This document shows, piece after piece, positions 1 to 6,809 of a stretch of DNA of 16,363 bases. The stretch is taken from the NCBI GenBank assembly GCA_030037185.1, contig JASHRR010000560.1, positions 1 through 16,363 on the forward strand. Reading direction: 5' to 3'. The stretch's first letter is position 1, and the number at the start of each line of letters is the position of its first letter. A program made the position numbers and the translations under genes. Source of the DNA: Xanthobacteraceae bacterium (lineage in GTDB: Bacteria; Pseudomonadota; Alphaproteobacteria; Rhizobiales; Xanthobacteraceae). The notes under the pieces were generated by a model. That model was not told the DNA's origin. It did not search any database and worked only from the letters and a program-made list of their open reading frames with translations.

Positions 1-183
1 CCCAAATCCAACCGAAAGGCCAAACGCGACTGCGATTTCGCACTTTACCGCGAGCGCAACCTCATCGAGCGCTTCTTCAATAAAATTAAGCACTTTCGGG
101 GCATCGCGACTCGCTACGACAAACTCGCCCGAAATTTTCTCGCAGCGGTCCAACTGGTCGCGACTATCATCCTTCTCAACTGA
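1..183 (+). CDS. IS5-family (IS427-group) transposase, C-terminal fragment
   Basis: The frame is open from the first base of the window and ends in TGA at 181-183, giving the last 60 residues of a protein whose start lies outside. The stretch RERNLIERFFNKIKHFRGIATRYDK is the hallmark C-terminal region of IS5-family DDE transposases: the Glu of the catalytic triad sits in the RERNLIE part, followed by the basic FNKIKHFR helix. The end LAAVQLVATIILLN is typical of the IS427 group, whose transposase is often made from two overlapping frames, so this may be the second frame. The stop codon runs directly into the terminal repeat of the element, as expected for an intact right end. Whether the left part is complete cannot be seen. 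Confidence 0.88.
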   Translation, partial: PKSNRKAKRDCDFALYRERNLIERFFNKIKHFRGIATRYDKLARNFLAAVQLVATIILLN

Positions 184-193
184 GGACAGGCCC
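182..193. repeat. Right terminal inverted repeat of the IS427-like element
   Basis: The sequence GAGGACAGGCCC overlaps and follows the transposase stop codon and is followed by TA at 194-195. IS427-group elements end in repeats of the GGnCTGTCCTC type and duplicate a TA target, so this is read as the outer end of the element. The matching left repeat is outside the window. Confidence 0.65.
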
Positions 194-227
194 TAGATTA
201 GCATTTTGAATTTGCATAGCTTTTAAC

Positions 228-250
228 AATTATCATTCAGTGTGATAATT
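228..250. repeat. AT-rich perfect inverted repeat
   Basis: The arms AATTATCA (228-235) and TGATAATT (243-250) are perfectly complementary around a 7-nt spacer. The repeat lies in an AT-rich patch just outside the insertion sequence. It could be an old operator or part of a promoter cut off by the IS. No target gene is evident. Confidence 0.35.
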
Positions 251-306
251 TCGCTACAGTTTCGGTAAATAAAATTCAGACGAAGATATATCGTTGTCCA
301 CCGCCG

Positions 307-513
307 TTGTGCAGACGACCAGAAGCGAAGACGAGTGAAGCGGAATCCCCGGCGGCAATCCAAGCCGACGTCAGCGCGGTAGTGCGAGAGCTGGAGGAGG
401 GCAGGATTGATGAGCAGGAAGCCCGGCGGCGCCTTGATGTGCTCAAGGACAGGGTGGACAGTCTCCCCTCCCAACCGCAGCCGGCAAGAGGCTCGGCCGC
501 AAGAGGCTTTTGA
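307..513 (+). CDS. Small hypothetical ORF, helical, possibly a remnant
   Basis: The frame runs from a TTG (307) to TGA (513), 68 codons. The middle part, IQADVSAVVRELEEGRIDEQEARRRL, is charged and regular, as in a short amphipathic helix or coiled coil, and the third codon positions are GC-rich as in real genes here. The frame stays open upstream to a stop at 217-219, so the first residues may be non-native. It lies directly downstream of the insertion sequence and may be the surviving end of a gene cut by it. I do not recognise a family and there is no convincing ribosome binding site. Confidence 0.3.
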   Translation: MCRRPEAKTSEAESPAAIQADVSAVVRELEEGRIDEQEARRRLDVLKDRVDSLPSQPQPARGSAARGF

Positions 514-573
514 CAGGAAGCCCAGCCCATCGTGCTGCTGAACAGCGCTACGCTTGAGCCAAGGCCCACCGAG

Positions 574-770
574 GTGACTAACGTCATCCGTCTGCCGCCG
601 CCACCGACCGTCCCCAAAACCGCCGCAACGTCCGGCGGCGCGGAAGCCAAGGCGGTTGGCCGCGAAAAGCAGAAACAGCCCGATGGCGCGGATATATCGG
701 CGAAGCGGAATACGAGCGGCGGCTTGCCGAGATTGAGATGGCGGTGCGGCAGACATACGTCGCGGCTTAA
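574..770 (+). pseudogene. Small hypothetical gene, apparently frameshifted
   Basis: From a GTG at 574 the frame reads VTNVIRLPPPPTVPKTAATSGG, an N-terminus of a kind common in small rhizobial proteins, but later it turns into unlikely sequence. In another frame, ending at TAA 768-770, there is a sensible C-terminus: RWRGYIGEAEYERRLAEIE followed by MAVRQTYVAA. The two halves join if one frame change occurs around 670-690. The neighbouring insertion sequence and lack of other genes fit a decaying region. A sequencing error or two unrelated chance frames are alternatives. I do not recognise the family. Confidence 0.3.
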
Positions 771-912
771 GGCCGGGAACCCTGTGCTACCGGCAGAGGT
801 CTATTTGCAGCGTGGATGCGTTCGTTTGCGCTCGGGTGATAAGGAGCCTGCTCAATAGGGGCAGCCATGAACACCGCGCCGCTTTATGTGATGCAAGGCA
901 GTTGCTTGCGTC

Positions 913-948
913 AAAAAAAGGCCGCACCGCTAACCCCGAGCGGCGGTT
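913..948 (-). terminator. Rho-independent-like terminator, minus strand, orphan
   Basis: Read on the minus strand, an imperfect GC-rich stem (arms CCGC-CGCT and AGCG-GTGCGG with a 2-nt bulge, loop CGGGGTT) is followed at once by CC and seven T residues (plus-strand A-run 913-919). This is the layout of an intrinsic terminator. No minus-strand gene ends just upstream of it (949-1305 has no credible ORF), so it may serve a small RNA or be left over from a lost gene. Confidence 0.4.
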
Positions 949-1073
949 AATTCCGATGACATCGGCGATAGACACGAGCCCAGGCGATCTGGGGTTCGTC
1001 GCGGATTAGCGGGGAGTGGTCTGCCTCTCGGTAACGTCTGTGTGCGTGATCCGGGGCTAGGTGCGGCGCCGAT

Positions 1074-1097
1074 TTTTCGTCCCAATTTTCGTCACAA
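1074..1097. repeat. Abutting 12-bp tandem repeat upstream of the oxygenase operon
   Basis: TTTTCGTCCCAA (1074-1085) is followed directly by TTTTCGTCACAA (1086-1097), two copies differing at one base. They lie about 210 nt before the oxygenase start codon. Directly repeated half-sites at this distance could bind a regulator of the aromatic operon, which is an inference only. Confidence 0.4.
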
Positions 1098-1116
1098 CTG
1101 GATAGACTTGGACGGC

Positions 1117-1170
1117 ACAGGACAGGATATTGCTATCGGGAGGTCCTGCAGAAGTGTTCATAGACAGGAC
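1117..1170. promoter_or_regulatory. Cluster of ACAGGAC / GTCCTG half-sites
   Basis: ACAGGAC occurs at 1117-1123 and again at 1164-1170, with the inverted form GTCCTG at 1143-1148 between them. The arrangement gives both inverted and direct pairs of the same half-site within 54 nt upstream of the Rieske oxygenase. This resembles a multi-site operator for an activator of an aromatic operon. No clear -35/-10 pair could be fixed in this stretch. Confidence 0.3.
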
Positions 1171-1305
1171 ATTTCGACATGCGGCATGGCGGGACGAGAT
1201 CATGTCTGCACACTCTTTGGACCTGCATTCGAGATCTGATGCTGTCCCTTGATTCGACCGGGCACCAGCCTTGCGCCGCCTTCAATCAAAGCGGGAACTC
1301 TCTAT

Positions 1306-2586
1306 ATGCTGGCCGGTGAACAAAACCAACTGATGACTCGGACGGGTCCCGCAACGCCGATGGGCAATTTGTTGCGGCGGTACTGGATTCCCATCCTCCT
1401 GACCGAGGAATTGCCCGAAAACGACTGCCCGCCAGTGCGCGTCAAGCTTCTCTGCGAGCGCCTGCTCGCCTGGCGGGATACCCAGGGCCGTTACGCGCTG
1501 CACGACGAATTCTGTGCCCACCGCGGCGCTTCGCTGTGGTTCGGCCGTAACGAGGAAAACGGGCTGCGCTGCGCCTATCACGGCTGGAAATACAACCACA
1601 CCGGCCAGTGCGTGAATGTGCCGTCGGAGCCTCAGGAAAGCGGCTTGTGCAACAACATCAAACTGAAATCCTATCCACTGGTCGAGCGCGGCGGGATTTT
1701 ATGGGCTTACCTGGGGCCGCCGGAACCCGAGCCGCCGCCACCCGCATTTGAGTGGGTAGATCTTGCCCCAACACACCGGTACATCACCAAGCGCCTGCAA
1801 CAATGCAATTACCTGCAGGCGATGGAAGGCGGCCTTGATTCCAGCCATGTCTCCTTCCTCCACAGCGGCGAACTTCATACCGATCCGCTGCATCGCCTCA
1901 CCAGGGGGGCAGACTATCAGCAGGACCGCAAACCAAAGTTCGAGGTCATCGACACGCCGGGCGGCCTGCAGATCGGCGCGCGCCGCAATGCCGAGCCGGG
2001 CCACTATTACTGGCGCATCACCCAGTGGATCATGCCTTGGTATACAATGGTGCCGCCCTACGGCGACAACGCGCTCAATGCGCATGCCTTCGTGCCGATC
2101 GATGACGAGAATTGTTTCGTTTGGACGTTCACCTATCATCCTGTACGGCCGTTGAGCGCAGTCGAACTCGACACCATGCGCCTGGGCGGCGGCGTTCATG
2201 TTCAGTTCGTTCCCGCCACATTTCGGCCGATCATCAACAAGGACAACGACTACATGATCGACCGCCGCGCCCAAAAGGCGGGCCGCACCTATAGCGGCGT
2301 CAGCGGCATCGCCATGCAGGATGCTGCTGTGCAGGAGAGCATGGGCCCGATCCAGGATCGCACCAAGGAGAATCTCGTCTCGACGGACAACGCGATCATC
2401 ATGGCGCGCCATCGCCTTCGCCGGGCCGCGCTCGCCCTGCAGCCCGGCACGCCACCGCCGGGGTTGGCGCCGGAATGCCAGCGCGTACGCTCCGCCACCT
2501 TTGTGCTTCCGCTCGACGTCCCCTTTGCCGAGGCCAAGTGCGAGGACCTGAAGGCGAGACTGGGCATCGCTCATACCTCGATCTGA
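1306..2586 (+). CDS. Rieske [2Fe-2S] ring-hydroxylating oxygenase, phthalate 4,5-dioxygenase type
   Basis: This is the catalytic subunit of a non-haem iron oxygenase that should add O2 to an aromatic acid to give a cis-dihydrodiol, or act as a monooxygenase/demethylase. The ATG at 1306 is preferred over an in-frame TTG at 1249 because MLAGEQNQLMTRTGPATPMGNLLRRYWIP is the normal start of phthalate-dioxygenase-like proteins. The product is 426 residues, close to the usual size of about 440. The Rieske cluster ligands are Cys70-x-His72 and Cys89-x2-His92. The mononuclear iron motif D-x2-H-x4-H is Asp178, His181, His186, with the third ligand expected in the conserved IAMQDAAVQESMGP segment. All key residues are present. 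It lies 13 nt before a cis-diol dehydrogenase gene. The substrate cannot be told from sequence, and no reductase partner is in the window. Confidence 0.93.
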   Translation: MLAGEQNQLMTRTGPATPMGNLLRRYWIPILLTEELPENDCPPVRVKLLCERLLAWRDTQGRYALHDEFCAHRGASLWFGRNEENGLRCAYHGWKYNHTGQCVNVPSEPQESGLCNNIKLKSYPLVERGGILWAYLGPPEPEPPPPAFEWVDLAPTHRYITKRLQQCNYLQAMEGGLDSSHVSFLHSGELHTDPLHRLTRGADYQQDRKPKFEVIDTPGGLQIGARRNAEPGHYYWRITQWIMPWYTMVPPYGDNALNAHAFVPIDDENCFVWTFTYHPVRPLSAVELDTMRLGGGVHVQFVPATFRPIINKDNDYMIDRRAQKAGRTYSGVSGIAMQDAAVQESMGPIQDRTKENLVSTDNAIIMARHRLRRAALALQPGTPPPGLAPECQRVRSATFVLPLDVPFAEAKCEDLKARLGIAHTSI

Positions 2587-2599
2587 GCGGAGCGCGGCC

Positions 2600-3427
2600 A
2601 TGACCGGCGAACTCGACCCCCGCGCGGCCGGCGCGCACCGGCTCAAGGACAAGGTGTGCATCGTCACCGGCGCCGGGCAGGGGATCGGTCGTGCGACGGC
2701 GCGGCGCCTCGGGCAGGAAGGCGGCAAAATCGTCATCGCGGATCGCGTCGACAAGGGTGCAACCGAGGCAGTGATGGAGTTGCGCGGATGCGGGGTCGAT
2801 GCGACCAAGACGCTTGTCGATGTGAGCACCTTTGCGGGCGCCCAGGAATTGATGCAGGCCGCTCTGGCCGCGTATGGTCGTATCGACGTGCTCGTAAACA
2901 ACGCCGGCGGGACGATTTGGATCAAGCCATACCACCTTTACACCGAACAGGAGGTCAAGCTTGAGCTCGAGCGTTCGCTTTATCCGACGCTCTGGTGCTG
3001 CCTGGCGGCGTTGCGGGTGATGATTACGCAGCAGTCAGGCTCGATCGTCAACGTTGGCTCGCAGTCAACCCGCGGCCTCTATCGCCTCCCTTATGCGGCA
3101 AGCAAAGGCGGCATCGCGGCTCTGACAAAGGTGCTCGCCATGGAATACGGCCGCTACGGCATCCGCGTGAACACGGTGGCGCCCGGCGGGACGGACATCA
3201 CCGATCGCGTGACGCCGCGGCGAATGATTCGGCCCGGCTTGTTGGCCGACGAAAGCCCCGAGACGGAAGACTATCGACTGGAAATGGCGGCAGACATTCG
3301 CAACCAGCAGGCGCTGCGGCGGCGCGGGTTGCCCGAGGAGCAGGCGGCTGCCATTGCATTCCTCGCCTCCGAGGATGCAAGCTTCATCACCGGACAGGTC
3401 ATCAGCTGCAGTGGCGGACAATCATAG
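2600..3427 (+). CDS. BenD-like SDR, cis-dihydrodiol dehydrogenase
   Basis: This is a short-chain dehydrogenase of 275 residues that probably oxidises the cis-dihydrodiol made by the preceding oxygenase, giving a catechol with release of CO2 or a dihydroxybenzoate. The Rossmann motif TGAGQGIG is at 23-30, Asp48 after the second strand suggests NAD rather than NADP, NNAG is at 100-103, and the catalytic Ser154, Tyr165 and Lys169 are present (YAASK). The segments GGTIWIKP, RSLYPTLWCC and STRGLYRLPYAASKGG closely resemble benzoate-diol dehydrogenase (1,6-dihydroxycyclohexa-2,4-diene-1-carboxylate dehydrogenase, BenD). The start has GGAG about 8 nt upstream, and the 13-nt gap to the oxygenase indicates one operon. 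Another diol-acid dehydrogenase role is possible because only the family resemblance is seen. Confidence 0.9.
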   Translation: MTGELDPRAAGAHRLKDKVCIVTGAGQGIGRATARRLGQEGGKIVIADRVDKGATEAVMELRGCGVDATKTLVDVSTFAGAQELMQAALAAYGRIDVLVNNAGGTIWIKPYHLYTEQEVKLELERSLYPTLWCCLAALRVMITQQSGSIVNVGSQSTRGLYRLPYAASKGGIAALTKVLAMEYGRYGIRVNTVAPGGTDITDRVTPRRMIRPGLLADESPETEDYRLEMAADIRNQQALRRRGLPEEQAAAIAFLASEDASFITGQVISCSGGQS

Positions 3428-3565
3428 CGGCGCCGCCGCCGTGATACTGTCCATGGTCAGATGCAAGGGTCATATTGCGCGAAACAAAGGTGGGCAAATG
3501 CTTGGAGAGCGTGGAGGCCCTGCGATAAGCTCGCAGCCGCGGACTACCGGAAGAGGACGACATCC

Positions 3566-5464
3566 TTGCAGACTGCCATCGCCACCGTTTGCCTGAGCGG
3601 CACGCTCAATGAAAAGCTCGAAGCGATCGCCGCCGCGCGCTTCAAGGGGGTGGAGATTTTCGAGAACGACCTGTTGTCGTTTGACGGCACCCCGGCCCAG
3701 GTCGGCCGCAGGATCAAGGATCTCGGCCTTGCGGCGGTTACCTTCCAGCCGTTTCGCGACTTCGAGGGAATGCCGCAACCGCTGCGCACGAAGGCGTTCG
3801 CCCGCGCCGAACGCAAGTTCGACCTGATGGGCGAGCTCGGTTGCGATCTCCTGATGATCTGCAGCAACGTGTCGCCCGATTCCCTCGGCGGCATTGACCG
3901 CGCCGCGGCCGACTTCCGCGAGCTCGGCGAGCGAGCGGCAAGACGGGGCGTGCGTGTCGGCTTCGAGGCGCTCGCATGGGGAAGGCACATCAGCGACTAT
4001 CGCGACGCCTGGGAGGTCGTGCGCCGCGCCGATCATCCTGCCGTCGGACTGGTGCTTGACAGCTTCCACGTGCTCACGCGCGGCACCGATCTCAATGCGA
4101 TGTGCGCCATTCCGAAGGACCGCATCTTCCTGGTCCAGATCGCCGACGCGCCCAAGCTCAACATGGACTACCTTTCCTGGAGCCGCCATTACCGCTGCTT
4201 TCCCGGGCAAGGCGAGCTCGCCATCGACCCGTTCATGGACGCCCTGCAGGCAACCGGTTTCGATGGACTCGTTTCACTGGAAATCTTCAACGACAGCTTC
4301 CGAGCTGGATCCGCGCGCTACGTCGCAATCGATGGCCAGCGTTCGCTGCTTGTGATGCTTGACGAGCTGCGGCAGCGGACCGCAGCGCCGGTCAGGGGAT
4401 TGCCGCAACTGCCGTCGCGTGCGCATTGCCGCGGTATCGATTTCATCGAGTTCGCATTGGACGAAGCAGCTGCCGCAACCTTCGAGACGGCATTGAGCAC
4501 GCTCGGCTTCGCCAGGGCCGGCGTCCACAAATCGAAGGCGGTGACGCGCTGGCGGCAGGGGGACATCAATCTGGTAGTCAACTGCGACAAGGAAGGGTTC
4601 GCCCATTCCTTCAACATCACTCACGGCTCGGCCGTCTGCGCGATGGCGCTGAAGGTTGATGACGCCGCTGCAACGCTCAGCCGCGCCGCGGAGCTCCTCG
4701 ACCTGCCATTCCGGCAAGTGGTGCGGACCGGCGAGATCGACATTCCGGCCGTGCGCGGGCTCGGCGGCAGCCTGGTTTATTTCATTGACGATAAGACCGA
4801 TCTGGGCCGCCATTGGGAGATCGACTTCGACACGCCGCGATCGTCTGCTGGCGGCTCGCCGGTGTGGGACGCGGGGCTGATCGCCTTCGACCATGTCTCG
4901 CAGTCGATGCAGCACGAGGAGATGCTCACCTGGCTCCTGTTCTACACCTCGCTCCTCGCTGTGCAGAAGACGCCGGCTCAGGATGTGCTCGACCCGGGCG
5001 GGATCGTGCACAGCCAAGTCGTTGAAACCCCAGATGGCGCATTTCGGCTTGTGCTCAATGCCTCCCAGAGCCGCCAGACTCTGTCGTCACGGTTCCTGAC
5101 CGACCTGTTCGGCTCCGGAGTGCAGCACATCGCGTTTGTGACAAGCGATATCTTTGCGACCGCTAAGCAGCTGCGGGCAAGGGGGATCGAACTGCTGGCA
5201 ATCCCGGAAAACTACTATGACGATCTCGAGGTCCGCTTCGATTTTCAGCCGGGCGCGCTCGACCGGCTGCGCGCGAACGACGTCCTCTACGACCGTCAAG
5301 GGACCGGGGAATATTTCCAGATCTACACCAAGACTTTCGACGGCGGATTTTTCTTTGAGATCGTGGAGCGGCGCGCCTACGCGGGCTTTGGCGCCGCCAA
5401 CGCGGCGATCCGCCTCGCCGCCCAGACTCGCCTTGTGCGCGATCCGGTCGGCTTAGGGCGCTGA
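3566..5464 (+). CDS. quiC: 3-dehydroshikimate dehydratase fused to a 4-hydroxyphenylpyruvate-dioxygenase-like domain (QuiC type)
   Basis: Relatives of this enzyme dehydrate 3-dehydroshikimate to protocatechuate in quinate/shikimate breakdown. The start is taken as TTG 3566, with GAGG 9 nt upstream and a product beginning MQTAIATVCLSGTLNEKL. An ATG at 3461 would add 35 residues unlike the family. The 632-residue product matches the two-domain form. Residues 1-270 are a sugar-isomerase TIM barrel with metal ligands Glu134, Asp165, Gln191 and Glu239. Residues about 290-605 form two vicinal-oxygen-chelate (HPPD-like) modules in which His443, His521 and Glu598 form a complete metal triad. It is 138 nt downstream of the SDR gene, on the same strand. 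Pairing with a Rieske oxygenase rather than quinate genes is unusual. A different keto-cyclohexene substrate is possible. Confidence 0.9.
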   Translation: MQTAIATVCLSGTLNEKLEAIAAARFKGVEIFENDLLSFDGTPAQVGRRIKDLGLAAVTFQPFRDFEGMPQPLRTKAFARAERKFDLMGELGCDLLMICSNVSPDSLGGIDRAAADFRELGERAARRGVRVGFEALAWGRHISDYRDAWEVVRRADHPAVGLVLDSFHVLTRGTDLNAMCAIPKDRIFLVQIADAPKLNMDYLSWSRHYRCFPGQGELAIDPFMDALQATGFDGLVSLEIFNDSFRAGSARYVAIDGQRSLLVMLDELRQRTAAPVRGLPQLPSRAHCRGIDFIEFALDEAAAATFETALSTLGFARAGVHKSKAVTRWRQGDINLVVNCDKEGFAHSFNITHGSAVCAMALKVDDAAATLSRAAELLDLPFRQVVRTGEIDIPAVRGLGGSLVYFIDDKTDLGRHWEIDFDTPRSSAGGSPVWDAGLIAFDHVSQSMQHEEMLTWLLFYTSLLAVQKTPAQDVLDPGGIVHSQVVETPDGAFRLVLNASQSRQTLSSRFLTDLFGSGVQHIAFVTSDIFATAKQLRARGIELLAIPENYYDDLEVRFDFQPGALDRLRANDVLYDRQGTGEYFQIYTKTFDGGFFFEIVERRAYAGFGAANAAIRLAAQTRLVRDPVGLGR

Positions 5465-5703
5465 TCGCGTTGATGGGATCCCGTGAAACCAATCGTATCA
5501 CACGATCCCGCGCTGTCGCGGCCGTCTCAAAGCATGGCGACGGGCACGCTCTCGCTTGGGGCGCGTGTTCGCGACCATCCTTCGCCAGCGCTAAAGGAGC
5601 GTGATCTCGGCACAAGGGTATTCAGCACGGCTGTAGAGATATTTGCATGTTCGGAAGGTCGTCGTCTTTTTGGCGCCGTCGGCGTTTGCACCAGGAACCG
5701 GTC

Positions 5704-6804
5704 ATGAGCCGCATCGCAGCTCAGTGGAAATTGCTCCGCACGCAAATGCTGGAACACAGGGCTCAGCTGAGCCTTTCCGTCCGGGTGACGACAGCGGCTA
5801 TGGCGAGCTTCATCCTTTCCCAGGTGCTGCATCTTCCTGTGCCGCTGTGGGCCGTGTTGACGGCGGTGATCTTGACACAGGTGAGTTTCGGCAGGTCGCT
5901 GAAGGCGACGATCGACTACATGGTCGGCACTGTTGGCGGCGCCATCTACACGGGCGTGCTCGCTACGCTGGTACCCCATGCGAGCGAGATCGCGCTGGCG
6001 GGGGTCCTGGTCCTGGCCGTCGGGCCATTGGCGTTGCTCGGAGCGGTCAACTCACGCTTCAACGTCGCGACGTTCACGGGAGTGATGGTGCTGTTGTTGC
6101 CCGGAATCGTCCATGGGAGCCCGATCGAGTCCGCATTCTATCGGGTCGTGGAGGTCGCGGTCGGAAGCATCACTGCGCTGGCCGTGTCGCTGGTGATACT
6201 GCCCACGCGCGCCCACTCTCTGGCGATCGAAGCGGCAGCCGAGATGCTCGATTTCGCGGCGCGGTCCATTCCTGAGTTGTTCAGCGGCTTCACCCAAGCA
6301 TGCGATGCATCGGCGATGGGAAGCATCCAGGACAGGATTGGTCAGGCCATTGCGCGGTTGCAGACGATCGCTGCGGAGGCCAAGCATGAGCGGATAAGCT
6401 TTCTCGAAGCGGAGCCCGAACTGGCGCCTTTGCTGCGCACGCTGCTGCGGCTGCGCCACGACCTCGTCATGGTTGGACGGGCCGCCACCCAGCCGCTGCC
6501 CGACACCATCCGCCAGCGGCTCGGACCGGCGCTGGCGCGGGTTGCGGAAAGCGCAGCCGACTATCTTCGCCAGAGCGGACAAGCGCTGGCCGCCCGGCAT
6601 GCGGGATCGCCGCTCGCCGCGGCCGAAGCAACACTCGACGGCTGCGCCGAGGCATTCGCGGCGATCCGGCGTGAGCACCTCACGCCGGGTCTGCCGGTAG
6701 ATACGGTCGAGCGCATCTTCGCGTTGGGGTTCGCGCTCGAACAGCTGCGCCACAATTTCCGCGACCTCCAACGCTGCGTGCGGCAGGCGGCGCGCACGAA
6801 GTGA
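5704..6804 (+). CDS. FUSC-family inner-membrane protein, putative aromatic-acid exporter
   Basis: This is a 366-residue protein with an N-terminal half of about six membrane segments (roughly 24-44, 46-62, 72-92, 96-115, 118-136 and 148-167) and a soluble, helical C-terminal half. The segments PLWAVLTAVILTQVSFGRSLKATIDYMVGTVGGA and VEVAVGSITALAVSLVILPTRA are typical of the fusaric-acid-resistance/AaeB-like family. Family members export hydroxylated aromatic acids. It is about half the length of AaeB and carries one membrane unit. The ATG at 5704 has AGGAA 6-7 nt upstream; an upstream ATG at 5647 lacks a site and would add a poor N-terminus. The 239-nt gap after the dehydratase leaves open whether it is co-transcribed. 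Export of protocatechuate-like products is an inference from context. Confidence 0.85.
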   Translation: MSRIAAQWKLLRTQMLEHRAQLSLSVRVTTAAMASFILSQVLHLPVPLWAVLTAVILTQVSFGRSLKATIDYMVGTVGGAIYTGVLATLVPHASEIALAGVLVLAVGPLALLGAVNSRFNVATFTGVMVLLLPGIVHGSPIESAFYRVVEVAVGSITALAVSLVILPTRAHSLAIEAAAEMLDFAARSIPELFSGFTQACDASAMGSIQDRIGQAIARLQTIAAEAKHERISFLEAEPELAPLLRTLLRLRHDLVMVGRAATQPLPDTIRQRLGPALARVAESAADYLRQSGQALAARHAGSPLAAAEATLDGCAEAFAAIRREHLTPGLPVDTVERIFALGFALEQLRHNFRDLQRCVRQAARTK

Positions 6805-6809
6805 TTGCC

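Noticed and set aside
223..756. 177-codon minus-strand frame in the decayed region
   Set aside because: It has no recognisable domain, a mixed-composition translation and no ribosome binding site. The plus strand shows better protein-like stretches in the same interval.
1249..1305. Earlier TTG start for the Rieske oxygenase
   Set aside because: The added 19 residues have no family similarity, while the ATG at 1306 gives the usual N-terminus.
1699..2925. 408-codon open frame on the minus strand
   Set aside because: It lies opposite the Rieske oxygenase and SDR genes, whose active-site residues are clear. It is the usual antisense open frame of GC-rich coding DNA and its translation is low-complexity with no recognisable domain.
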